A DNA stretch of 64,000 nucleotides from Ruminococcus sp. (lineage in GTDB: Bacteria > Bacillota > Clostridia > Oscillospirales > Ruminococcaceae). Position 1 is the first letter of the stretch; each line of letters opens with the position of its first letter. Positions 40,719-49,422 of this stretch are shown in pieces. The notes under the pieces are model-generated. The model saw only the letters and a list, made by a program, of their open reading frames with translations. It made no database searches and had not been told where the DNA came from. The translations under genes were made by a program, and so were the position numbers. Location: assembly GCA_017397925.1 (NCBI GenBank), contig JAFQHO010000083.1, forward strand, positions 23,814 through 87,813, given 5' to 3'.

Positions 40719-42437
40719 ATGAAGAAACGCATTACTTCTGCGGCTGCTATCATTTCTGCTTTTGCACTGGCAGGGACGACCGTATATGCAGCTACAAAGT
40801 ACTCCGCAGAAGACTTAAAAAAATTAAGCAGTGCACTTCTCGGTGAAACTGACTTCAAAGAAGGTCAGGATCTGACAGGCGATAATGTCATTGACGTTTT
40901 TGACCTTATTAAAATGCGAGAAAGCTTTACAGCCGGAACAGGCGAATTTGCTGAGCAGGTTATAGGCATCACTGACAGCAATACAAAGTATATTGGCAGA
41001 AACATCTATGACGATGAAAAAATCACCTGGCTTGTCCAGAGCGGCTCTGCTGTTGAATTTACTGTAAACGCAAAATCAGCTGAAATAACCATAAACGGCG
41101 ACGGTCACACCGAAAGCGACGAGAAATATCGTCCCAGATACGCTGTTCTTGTTAACGATGAAATTATCATCGATGAGCTTCTCAGCGTAAAGGAAAAGAC
41201 TGTCAAACTCTTTGAGGGTACTGCTGCAAGAACTGCTACAGTCAAGGTTATCCACCTCTCAGAGGCTAATAACGGTGCTGTCGGCGTAAGCAGCATCAAG
41301 GTGAATTCTGATGCTCCCGTTCCCGTTGCTCCCACAGCAAAAAAAGACTTGTCAATTGAGTTTATAGGCGACTCCATTACCTGCGCTTACGGTGTTGAGG
41401 GCGAAAGTCAGTATGAGGGGTTTATGACCTCCACAGAAAATTTCCTGAAATCCTATGCATACCTCACAGCAAAGCAGCTTGACGCTGATTACAGCGCCGT
41501 ATGCTACAGCGGTCACGGTATTGTATCGGGCTACAGCTCCAGCGGCGACGCTGTAACAGATAGCCTTGTTCCCGATTACTACGACTACGTGGGAAAGCTT
41601 GGCAGCTATAAAACTCCCTGGGATTTCAAATCAAATAAAAATGATGTCGTAGTTATCAACCTCGGCACCAATGACAATACATACTGCTCAAAGGATTACG
41701 AAACAAGAGGTCTGGAATACGCTGAAAAATACGCTGAATTTCTCACCCACGTCCACGAAGTAAATCCCGATGCTTACATTATATGCACAGTAGGAACTAT
41801 GGGCTGCACAGAAATGTACCCATACATCGAAATGGCAGTTGAAAGCTTCAAGAAGTCCTCCGGATATGACAGAATTATGTCATATCAATCGGCTACTCAT
41901 ACTCAGTCCGACGGCTACGGCTCCGACTGGCACCCCTCCCCTGTCACACAACAGAACAGCGCATATGTCCTTGCAGATAAGATATGCCAGGCTCTGGGTA
42001 TGGAATCCAGCCAGATAGGACTTAATGTTGCTGCTGACGCTGAATATACTTCGACTTTTGATGATACTGCAAATATGTCCGCATATTTCTCTGATTGGGA
42101 TCACTCATATCACATTACTACTGTTGCAGGCGGTGAGAAAAAGGAGTCAATCCAGGCATTTGTAAGCGGAATTGACATTAAAAAGGGCGGAAAGTACCGT
42201 CTTAGCTTCAAGATAGAAACAAGCGACGGGGCAGAAATCCCCTTTGTAATCCGCAGCAAATCCACAGGCGAAATTATTTTCGAAGATACCTTTACAGGAA
42301 CAGGTACAAAATCGCCTTATGAAAAGGAATTTGAGTCACCAATTACTGCGGCTGACGCTGAGCTTGTGTTCTCTCTCGGAGGAACAAATAACCTGCGTAT
42401 GAGCCTTTATGAGGTAAAGGCTATTAAATTTGAATAA
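40719..42437 (+). CDS. Secreted CE2-like esterase with N-terminal dockerin-like domain
   Basis: A 572-residue secreted esterase, probably a polysaccharide deacetylase of the CE2/SGNH type. Signal peptide 1-24. A dockerin-like segment follows (about 27-72), with one good Ca loop TGDNVIDVFDLIKMRESF and a degenerate first half. A jelly-roll domain (about 80-200) and an SGNH hydrolase domain (about 210-435) come next: block I EFIGDSIT with Ser219, GTND, and the Asp/His of DWHPS. A further ~135-residue C-terminal beta domain resembles a carbohydrate-binding module. A jelly roll plus SGNH is the CE2 architecture. An internal dockerin next to the signal peptide is less usual than a C-terminal one. 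Confidence 0.82.
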   Translation: MKKRITSAAAIISAFALAGTTVYAATKYSAEDLKKLSSALLGETDFKEGQDLTGDNVIDVFDLIKMRESFTAGTGEFAEQVIGITDSNTKYIGRNIYDDEKITWLVQSGSAVEFTVNAKSAEITINGDGHTESDEKYRPRYAVLVNDEIIIDELLSVKEKTVKLFEGTAARTATVKVIHLSEANNGAVGVSSIKVNSDAPVPVAPTAKKDLSIEFIGDSITCAYGVEGESQYEGFMTSTENFLKSYAYLTAKQLDADYSAVCYSGHGIVSGYSSSGDAVTDSLVPDYYDYVGKLGSYKTPWDFKSNKNDVVVINLGTNDNTYCSKDYETRGLEYAEKYAEFLTHVHEVNPDAYIICTVGTMGCTEMYPYIEMAVESFKKSSGYDRIMSYQSATHTQSDGYGSDWHPSPVTQQNSAYVLADKICQALGMESSQIGLNVAADAEYTSTFDDTANMSAYFSDWDHSYHITTVAGGEKKESIQAFVSGIDIKKGGKYRLSFKIETSDGAEIPFVIRSKSTGEIIFEDTFTGTGTKSPYEKEFESPITAADAELVFSLGGTNNLRMSLYEVKAIKFE

Positions 42438-42448
42438 ACAAGCTATTG

Positions 42449-42478
42449 AAAAACGCACCCGATTATGGGTGCGTTTTT
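42449..42478. terminator. Bidirectional terminator between CE2 and BspA-LRR genes
   Basis: AAAAACGCACCC / GGGTGCGTTTTT, a 12-bp perfect stem with loop GATTAT and A/T runs on both sides. Confidence 0.9.
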
Positions 42479-42496
42479 GGTTTTATACCGTTCCTT

Positions 42497-45400
42497 TTAA
42501 TCCCAGGAAGGCTCTTTGCCTGTGGAAATCATTGCATAATATTCAAGTATTTTTGAAGCGTCTGAGGAATCAGTTTTGCTGTCGTTATTTACATCTGCGG
42601 CTTTCTTCTGATTTTCAGTAAATGCTCCTGCTCCACCTGTCTGAATTACTGCATATTCTTCAAGTACAAGCGAAGCGTCAGAAGAATCAACCTTTCCGTC
42701 GCTGTTTACATCGCCCAATTCGGCTGCTGCTGGCTTTTCGTCAAGAGCAACAAATTTTATGTTGTATTTCTCAGCGTATGCCTGAACATTTGAATTTTTG
42801 CATCCGTATATTACAGTTGTATCAGGAATAGTATTTTCAACATCATCAATTACACATTCAGGGTTTTTAAGTGTGATTGAAGCTAATTTTTCACATCCTT
42901 CAAAAGCTGAATGTCCAATTTCTACAATACTCTCAGGAAGTGTAATAGATGTCAGATTTTTGCAGTCTTTAAATGTAGAATATTCAATATCTGTAACGCC
43001 GTCTGGTATTACAATTGATTCCAATGATGTACAGCCGCTAAATGCATAAGGACCTATGTACATAACATCACTGGAAATAGTTACCGATTTAAGATTTGTA
43101 CAATAGGAGAATGCAGCTACTTCTATACCTGTAACCCCTTTTTCAACTACAACCTTAACTATATCTTTTTGATATTTTCCCCACGGTATATTGTCGTCAT
43201 GAAAATACATACTTCCCCAGGCTCCGCTGATAGTGAGCGTACCCTCGCTGTCAAACATCCAAAAAACTCCATCTTCCTCCATTACACCACATTCGCCTGA
43301 ATCTATTATTTCAATAGCTGGTTTTCCATCAAGAGCAACAAATGTTCTGTTGTATTTTTCGGCGTATGCCTGTGCTGTGGAGTTTTCATAGCCGTAGATT
43401 GTGCCGTTGAAAACATTTTCCTCTGTATCAAAATCGTGAGAATTGCATATTGTGTGTTCTGCATCAGCAATTTTACATCCCGGATGTTCAAAAATAACTG
43501 ATTTCAAATTTGAACAACCACACAATGCTGTAAAATCTACTTTTATGACATTTTTAGAAAATGTAATTGTTTCAAGGCTTTGGCAATCTCTGAATACTCC
43601 GGTGTTTATAGTTCCAACGCCGCTTGGGAGAGTAACTTCCTTCAAGTTAACACAGCCGTAGAATACAGAATGTCCCATTTCTGTAACACTTTCAGGAATT
43701 TTTATTGAAGTCAATCCTGTACAGTCAAAAAAGGCACCTGTTTTGATATTTGTCACGCTATCGGGAATTGTGATTTCCGCTATTTTTTCACAGCCACTAA
43801 AAGCCTGCTCCCCTATAGTTGTAACACCATTTTCAATTATTACTTTTGTAATTTTATCAGAATGTTCACTCCAGGGCGAATTTAAAGCCCAGCTGTCCAT
43901 TTCACCTGTACCGCTGATTGTAAGAGTTCCTTTGCTATCCAGTGACCAGGTAAGGTCATAGCCCTCTTCACCGCATTCACCCGAAGCCACTATTTCAGTA
44001 GCAGGCTTTTCTTCGTCAAGATCAATAAAATCTAATTTGTTATCTCTGGCATATGACTGAGCAGTAGAGCCTTTGTAGCCGTAGATTGTAGCGATTTCAG
44101 CAGTTGAATATAAAGTATCATACATATCAGAATCTATAAAACAGTCAGGATTATATATTGTGATAGATTTCAGACCGTCGCAGGATTCAAAGGCATACTT
44201 ATCTATTGTTTCAACGTTTGCAGGAATTTCTATGGATGATAATGATGAACAGCCTTTGAATGCAGAATTTCCAATACTGATAACACTATCGGGAATAGTA
44301 ACTGATTCAAGTTTTTGACAGGCTTGGAATGCCAGTTCTCCTATATGTTCAACATTATTTCCGATTGTAACAAAGGTCAGATTTTTGCAGTAGCTGAAAG
44401 TATAATCGTCTATTTTCCTTACACCGTTGCCAATTTCAGCGGTTTCAAGACCATAACAGGAAGAAACAGCCGCCATTCCTAAACTTGTTACGCTGTCAGG
44501 AATTTTAATTGAAATTAAATCGTTGCAATTGTTAAATGCATATTCCCCGATGCTTTCAACAGTATCTGAAATATCTACAGATAAAAGTCCATTGCACCAA
44601 TAAAACGCATAATTACCAATATTTTTTACACCGTCAGGAATTATAACTGATGTAAGATTTTCACATCTGAAAAATGCTTCGTCCTCAATATTTACAACAC
44701 CGTCAGGTATTGTGTATTCCTTGGCTGTATTTCCAATAGGATAACTTACAAGAGTTGTTTTATTCTTGTTGAACAGCACACCGTTTTCACTTGTATAGTT
44801 TTTGTTGTTCTCATCAACATATATAGCTGTCAATTCTTCACTCTTAGAAAATGCACTTGTTACGATATGTGTAATATTCTCAGGGATTGTTATATCCCCC
44901 TTGCAAGCCGTACCGTCTATCAGTATATTATTTACAGTTACAAGAGGATTTTCTGCAATCCTGATTTCAAGCCATGGCGTTTGTTCAAAAGCATTATTAC
45001 CTATTGCTGTAACACTGTCAGGTATTGTTATTGTATCTAATTTTGAACAACCTGAAAATGCATCCTCGCCTATAGTTGTAACACTGTCGGGAATTGTTAC
45101 AGAATCTAAAGCCGTCCAATAAAATGCACGAAATCCGATGCTTGTAACACTGTCGGGAATTGTAATTGATGTCAGATAAACACACTCATTAAATGCCATA
45201 TCCCCGATAGAAGTTACGCCGTCCTCTATAATTACTTTTGTAACACCGCCCTCTTGGTAATATTCTCTGTACCAAGGAGCATCTTCTTCAAAGTCGTAGT
45301 TTTTCATCTCCCCCTCACCGCTGATAGTAAGCGTACCCTCGCTGTCAAGCTGCCATTTGACATTATCGCCCTCAGCACCGCATTCACCCGAAGCCACTAT

Positions 45401-46618
45401 TTCAGCAGCTGGCTTTTCTTCAAGAGCAACAAACTTTCTGTTGTACTTTTCAGCATATGCCTGTGCTGTAGAATTGGGATAACCGTAAATTGTGCCTGTA
45501 AACCCTGTTTCTTTTGTGCTTATATCATAAGTATTGCAGATTGTCTTTTCAGAATCTTCAATTACACATTCAGAATTTTTGATTGTTATTGAATTGAGTT
45601 CAGAACAATTAAAAAAGGCATTTGTTCCAATTGTTTTAATACTTTCGGGAAGTGTTATTTTATTCAATTTCTGGCAATTTTCAAACATTGCCCCAGGTAT
45701 AGCGGTAATACTGTTCGGAATTGTGACAGAAGTTAAATTTGAGCAATAACTAAAAATACTATTTCCGATATTGGTAATACTATCGGGAATTGTTGCAGAT
45801 GTAAGTTCAAGGTTAGCCTGAAATGAATAATCAGCTATACAAACAACATTGTCGGGAATTGTAATATCACCTTTACAAGCAGTACCGTCAATCAATATGT
45901 TATTAACAATTACAAATGGATTTTCTGTTTTCTTTGTTTCAAGCCAGGGAGTTCCTGCAAATACAGCACCGCCAATGGCTGTAACACTGTCAGGTATTGT
46001 TATTGAGGTTAATTTATCACAATTATAAAATGCACTATACCCGATACTTATAACACTATCGGGTATTACAACAGACGTAAGATTAGAGCATTTCTCAAAT
46101 GCAAGGCTTTTTATAGCTGTAACACCATCTGGAATGGTTATTGACGCTAAGCCGCTGCATCCTTTGAATGTTTCATTATCAATAATTGTAACATTCTTAG
46201 GAATATTTATTGAAGTAAGTAACGAACAATTTTTGAATGCCGCTTCTCCTATTGTTGTAACGCTGTCAGATATAGTTACTGAAGTGAGAGAAGAACAATC
46301 GGCAAACGCTTCTTTTACAATATTCGTAACGCCATTTTCGACTACTAACTTCTTAATACTTTCTGTTTTCCAGGGTGCAGGAGAACTATAGGAAAATCTT
46401 TTCATCTCCCCCTCACCGCTGATAGTAAGCGTACCCTCGCTGTCAAGCTGCCATTTGACATTATCGCCCTCAGCACCGCATTCACCGGAAGCCACAATAT
46501 CAGCCGCCTCAGCAGTAAGTACAGGCAAATCAACAGGATTATAGGGCATATAGCCTAAACTGTTCGCCGCAGCTATTATTGCCGCAATGCCTACGGCAAA
46601 TTTCTTTAAATAATTCAT
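42497..46618 (-). CDS. BspA-type leucine-rich-repeat surface protein with dockerin
   Basis: A 1373-residue secreted protein: signal peptide (about 1-38); four blocks, each opening with a short beta module (ASGECGAEG..., GTLTISGEGEM) at about residues 40, 404, 876 and 1103, followed by BspA-type LRRs of ~23 residues (pattern SVTIPDSVTSIGxxAFxxC); then a C-terminal dockerin (about 1305-1370) with loops GDVNSDGKVDSSDAS and ADVNNDSKTDSSDAS. BspA LRRs mediate protein-protein or adhesion contacts. The dockerin would place it on a cellulosome or wall scaffold. No catalytic motif is seen. Blocks 1 and 2 begin with almost identical DNA, showing recent duplication. Confidence 0.9.
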   Translation of the reverse strand: MNYLKKFAVGIAAIIAAANSLGYMPYNPVDLPVLTAEAADIVASGECGAEGDNVKWQLDSEGTLTISGEGEMKRFSYSSPAPWKTESIKKLVVENGVTNIVKEAFADCSSLTSVTISDSVTTIGEAAFKNCSLLTSINIPKNVTIIDNETFKGCSGLASITIPDGVTAIKSLAFEKCSNLTSVVIPDSVISIGYSAFYNCDKLTSITIPDSVTAIGGAVFAGTPWLETKKTENPFVIVNNILIDGTACKGDITIPDNVVCIADYSFQANLELTSATIPDSITNIGNSIFSYCSNLTSVTIPNSITAIPGAMFENCQKLNKITLPESIKTIGTNAFFNCSELNSITIKNSECVIEDSEKTICNTYDISTKETGFTGTIYGYPNSTAQAYAEKYNRKFVALEEKPAAEIVASGECGAEGDNVKWQLDSEGTLTISGEGEMKNYDFEEDAPWYREYYQEGGVTKVIIEDGVTSIGDMAFNECVYLTSITIPDSVTSIGFRAFYWTALDSVTIPDSVTTIGEDAFSGCSKLDTITIPDSVTAIGNNAFEQTPWLEIRIAENPLVTVNNILIDGTACKGDITIPENITHIVTSAFSKSEELTAIYVDENNKNYTSENGVLFNKNKTTLVSYPIGNTAKEYTIPDGVVNIEDEAFFRCENLTSVIIPDGVKNIGNYAFYWCNGLLSVDISDTVESIGEYAFNNCNDLISIKIPDSVTSLGMAAVSSCYGLETAEIGNGVRKIDDYTFSYCKNLTFVTIGNNVEHIGELAFQACQKLESVTIPDSVISIGNSAFKGCSSLSSIEIPANVETIDKYAFESCDGLKSITIYNPDCFIDSDMYDTLYSTAEIATIYGYKGSTAQSYARDNKLDFIDLDEEKPATEIVASGECGEEGYDLTWSLDSKGTLTISGTGEMDSWALNSPWSEHSDKITKVIIENGVTTIGEQAFSGCEKIAEITIPDSVTNIKTGAFFDCTGLTSIKIPESVTEMGHSVFYGCVNLKEVTLPSGVGTINTGVFRDCQSLETITFSKNVIKVDFTALCGCSNLKSVIFEHPGCKIADAEHTICNSHDFDTEENVFNGTIYGYENSTAQAYAEKYNRTFVALDGKPAIEIIDSGECGVMEEDGVFWMFDSEGTLTISGAWGSMYFHDDNIPWGKYQKDIVKVVVEKGVTGIEVAAFSYCTNLKSVTISSDVMYIGPYAFSGCTSLESIVIPDGVTDIEYSTFKDCKNLTSITLPESIVEIGHSAFEGCEKLASITLKNPECVIDDVENTIPDTTVIYGCKNSNVQAYAEKYNIKFVALDEKPAAAELGDVNSDGKVDSSDASLVLEEYAVIQTGGAGAFTENQKKAADVNNDSKTDSSDASKILEYYAMISTGKEPSWD
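46401..46505 (-). repeat. ~100-bp direct repeat inside the BspA gene (copy 1; copy 2 at 45300-45408)
   Basis: The DNA coding for the module IVASGECGAEGDNVKW...GEGEMK is almost base-for-base identical in blocks 1 and 2, although the LRRs between are diverged. Blocks 3 and 4 encode the same module with many differences. Confidence 0.8.
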
Positions 46619-46684
46619 AGTTAACATCCTCTCATTTAGGGAATCCCTTTATTTTTATATATGGATTTACCAACCCATATATTT

Positions 46685-46713
46685 ATTATATACCTTAAGC
46701 AGTGTTTTGTCAA
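46685..46713 (-). promoter_or_regulatory. Promoter of the BspA-LRR gene
   Basis: TTGACA (46713-46708), a 17-bp spacer and TATAAT (46690-46685), minus strand. The leader holds a TATATGG/CCATATA hairpin. Confidence 0.75.
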
Positions 46714-46745
46714 TAGATTTTTTGGCAAATATAACAAAAAAACGC

Positions 46746-46774
46746 TTGACAAATCCAACAATATAAGCTATAAT
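46746..46774 (+). promoter_or_regulatory. Promoter of the anchored protein-ppi-nfo operon
   Basis: TTGACA (46746-46751), a 17-bp spacer and TATAAT (46769-46774), divergent from the BspA promoter, 33 bp apart. Confidence 0.75.
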
Positions 46775-46828
46775 ATTTATAATGTCTATTTATGCGGCAT
46801 TAATTTAAAGGAAAAGGCGGTGAATATC

Positions 46829-47347
46829 GTGGAAAAAGAAAGACTTATAGCCTGGAGCAGTGCAATTATTGTAACCCTTGTTATTATAATGTTTGGAAAA
46901 AGCTGTATGGCTACCCCGGAAAAAAGCAAAAATAATAACAGCACCACCACACAGCAAGCTGCAACATCAGCTGCCGCAGAAGAAAACGACGGATTTCAGA
47001 TAAATTATCCCGAATTTGAGGATGTTACTGAAGCTCAGATAATAGGACACGATATTTTCGGAAAGCCAATCTATGCTACAGAGGCTGCCACAGAGGATAT
47101 GCAGGAACTCCCCACAGATACAGAAGAAATCCCTGTTGAACCTGCTACCGATGCAGAGGGAGATTTAACCGCCTCCCCTACAGAAGACGTCTCTGACAGC
47201 GGAATTCAGCCAACCGAAGAATCCGCTGATACAACACAGCCTGCAACACTCCCCCCTGGATTTAGCGGCTACGACCACGGTGTATATGACGATGAGGGCA
47301 ATGTTGTTGCAACAGTTCCGCCTGATTTTGTTATAATAGTTGAATAA
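46829..47347 (+). CDS. Membrane-anchored extracellular protein, low complexity
   Basis: About 172 residues with a GTG start (46829; AAAGGAAAAGGCGGTGA upstream as RBS; an alternative GTG is at 46820). An N-terminal helix (about 9-27, WSSAIIVTLVIIMFG) anchors the protein. The outside part is rich in Thr, Glu, Ala and Pro (ATEAATEDMQELPTDTEE), a linker-like region, and ends in a short conserved-looking Gly/Tyr/Asp segment (PPGFSGYDHGVYDDEGN). No domain is recognised. It starts a likely operon with the peptidyl-prolyl isomerase and endonuclease IV. Confidence 0.65.
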   Translation: MEKERLIAWSSAIIVTLVIIMFGKSCMATPEKSKNNNSTTTQQAATSAAAEENDGFQINYPEFEDVTEAQIIGHDIFGKPIYATEAATEDMQELPTDTEEIPVEPATDAEGDLTASPTEDVSDSGIQPTEESADTTQPATLPPGFSGYDHGVYDDEGNVVATVPPDFVIIVE

Positions 47348-47363
47348 ACGGAGGTAAAAACAA

Positions 47364-47834
47364 ATGATTATTATCGAAATGGAAAACGGAAAGAAGATTA
47401 AACTGGAGCTCTATCCTGAAATTGCGCCTATTTCCTGCGCAAACTTTGAAAGACTTGTAAAAGAGGGATTTTACGATGGACTTACATTCCACCGCGTAAT
47501 CTCAGGCTTTATGATTCAGGGCGGCTGCCCAAAGGGCAACGGAACAGGCGGCCCCGGCTGGAATATCAAGGGCGAGTTCAGAGCTAACGGAATTCAGAAC
47601 GACTTAAAACATACAAGAGGCGTTCTCTCAATGGCACGTGCTCAGCATCCCGATTCTGCCGGCTCACAGTTCTTTATTATGCACGATGACGCTCCTTATC
47701 TTGACGGACAGTATGCCGCATTCGGCAAGGTTATTGAGGGTATGGATGTTGTTGATGAAATCGCTGCACAGCCCAAAAACTATGCTGACTGCCCCCTTGC
47801 ACCCCAGATTATGAAAAAGGTTACAATCGAATAA
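47364..47834 (+). CDS. Cyclophilin-type peptidyl-prolyl cis-trans isomerase
   Basis: A 156-residue cytoplasmic cyclophilin catalysing cis-trans isomerisation of X-Pro bonds. The active-site pattern TFHRVISGFMIQGGCPKGNGTG contains the catalytic Arg and the Phe/Met/Gln pocket (as FHRVISGFMIQGG); SAGSQFFI and the PYLDGQYAAFGKVIEG segment follow. There is no signal peptide. GGAGG lies nine bases upstream of the ATG at 47364. Confidence 0.93.
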   Translation: MIIIEMENGKKIKLELYPEIAPISCANFERLVKEGFYDGLTFHRVISGFMIQGGCPKGNGTGGPGWNIKGEFRANGIQNDLKHTRGVLSMARAQHPDSAGSQFFIMHDDAPYLDGQYAAFGKVIEGMDVVDEIAAQPKNYADCPLAPQIMKKVTIE

Positions 47835-47843
47835 GGTAACGCT

Positions 47844-48677
47844 ATGCTTTATATCGGATGTCATCTTTCTTACTCCAAGGGCTATGAAGCTATGGGCAGA
47901 CAGGCTCTTGATATTGACGCAAATACCTTTGCATTTTTCACAAGAAATCCCCGAGGCGGCGCTGCAAAAACTATTGATGAAGCAGATGCTGCGGCTCTAC
48001 GCGGAATTCTTACAGATAATAGCTTCGGCAAGCTTGTTGCACACGCACCATATACTATGAATGCCTGTGCTGCTGATGAAAATATCAGACGCTTTGCAAG
48101 AGAAGCTATGACAGACGACCTTATCCGTATGGAGTCTACTCCCCACAATTATTACAACTTCCACCCAGGCTCTCACGTAAAGCAGGGTGTTGATGTGGGT
48201 ATCAAGCTTATTACGGAGCAGCTCAATGAATGTCTTAAAGCGGAGCAGACAACAACTGTCCTCCTTGAAACAATGGCAGGAAAAGGCTCTGAAATGGGAC
48301 GCAGTTTCGAGGAAATCCGCGCTATAATCGACGGTGTGGAGCTTGAAAATAAGCTTGGTGTATGCCTTGACACCTGTCACGTATGGGACGGCGGATATGA
48401 TATCGTCAATAATCTTGACGGTGTTCTTGAGGAATTCGACCGAATAATCGGCCTTGACCGACTGAAAGCGATACATCTCAACGATAGTCTTAATCCCCTC
48501 GGAAGCCATAAGGACAGACACGCTAAAATCGGCGAGGGACAAATCGGCGCTGATGCGCTTATACGTGTAATCAACCACCCCAAGCTGAAAAATCTCCCCT
48601 TTATACTGGAAACTCCCAATGATATTGAGGGATATGCAAGGGAAATCAAATTCCTGCGTGAAAATTACAGTGATTAA
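47844..48677 (+). CDS. nfo: Deoxyribonuclease IV (endonuclease IV)
   Basis: A 277-residue AP endonuclease of base-excision repair. The three-Zn site residues are visible: [12 protein letters not shown] (His), [33 protein letters not shown] (Glu), [13 protein letters not shown] and [20 protein letters not shown] (split here). The xylose-isomerase-like TIM barrel fits the length. It is cotranscribed with the cyclophilin (9-bp gap). Confidence 0.94.
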   Translation: MLYIGCHLSYSKGYEAMGRQALDIDANTFAFFTRNPRGGAAKTIDEADAAALRGILTDNSFGKLVAHAPYTMNACAADENIRRFAREAMTDDLIRMESTPHNYYNFHPGSHVKQGVDVGIKLITEQLNECLKAEQTTTVLLETMAGKGSEMGRSFEEIRAIIDGVELENKLGVCLDTCHVWDGGYDIVNNLDGVLEEFDRIIGLDRLKAIHLNDSLNPLGSHKDRHAKIGEGQIGADALIRVINHPKLKNLPFILETPNDIEGYAREIKFLRENYSD

Positions 48678-48704
48678 CACTCAAAACAACGCAATACAGA
48701 CAAT

Positions 48705-48731
48705 TAAAGGGTGAGCATTGCTCGCCCTTTA
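48705..48731 (+). terminator. Hairpin after nfo
   Basis: AAAGGGTGAG / CTCGCCCTTT palindrome with loop CATTG, 30 bp after the nfo stop; only a short T-run. Confidence 0.6.
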
Positions 48732-48761
48732 ATCAAATCAGCTTTTGGAAAGGATAATTTT

Positions 48762-49373
48762 ATGAAGCCATTCTGGGAAAGTGAATATTTAAATAAAGAA
48801 AAATCCACATTCGGAAATCCAAGCAAGGAAGTAGAAGATATAGTACCTTTTTTAAGTAAAGAAACAAAAATTCTTGATGTAGGATGTGGTGACGGCAGAC
48901 ACTCCCTTTATTTAGCTGATTTAGGCTTTCAGGTAGATGCTTTTGATATATCCGAAAACGCCATTGCAAAAATAAATTATCTGAAAGAATGTAATAATCT
49001 GAACATAAATACATATGTATGTGATGTTCTGGAATTTGAATTCAGATACAAATATGACCTGATAATCATTCACGGTGTACTGCAATTTATCGAGAAAGCA
49101 AAACAGCCGAAAATAATTGAATTACTGAAAAAATGGACGAATATAAACGGATATCATATTGTAGCATTATTTACAGATGAAGAACCTGTTCCCGATGATT
49201 TAAAAGATATTATGATAGGTGTATTCAGAAACGAGGAAATTAAAGACTACTACAAAAACTGGCAGATTGAAATGTTTGAAAGCAGAAAGTTCAATGATGA
49301 ACACGAAAATGGTATAAAGCATTGTCACGCAATGAATAAAATAGTTGCTAAAAAACTTGATGTTTGTCTATAA
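48762..49373 (+). CDS. Class I SAM-dependent methyltransferase
   Basis: A 203-residue protein with the SAM-binding motif I ILDVGCGDGRHSLYLADLG (about residue 36), the acidic loop VDAFDISENAI and motif III-like DLIIIHGVLQFI. The general fold resembles TehB/UbiE-type small methyltransferases; the substrate is not deducible. Its base composition is more A/T-rich than its neighbours, which could mean lateral acquisition. An AAAGGA RBS precedes the ATG at 48762. Confidence 0.83.
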   Translation: MKPFWESEYLNKEKSTFGNPSKEVEDIVPFLSKETKILDVGCGDGRHSLYLADLGFQVDAFDISENAIAKINYLKECNNLNINTYVCDVLEFEFRYKYDLIIIHGVLQFIEKAKQPKIIELLKKWTNINGYHIVALFTDEEPVPDDLKDIMIGVFRNEEIKDYYKNWQIEMFESRKFNDEHENGIKHCHAMNKIVAKKLDVCL

Positions 49374-49422
49374 ACAACTAAATACCCGATATCAATATAA
49401 AAACCTTTTCAGGAGATAAATT

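Noticed and set aside
42798-46391. Many plus-strand frames opposite the BspA gene
   Set aside because: They are antisense shadows of the periodic LRR coding sequence, without RBS or signals.
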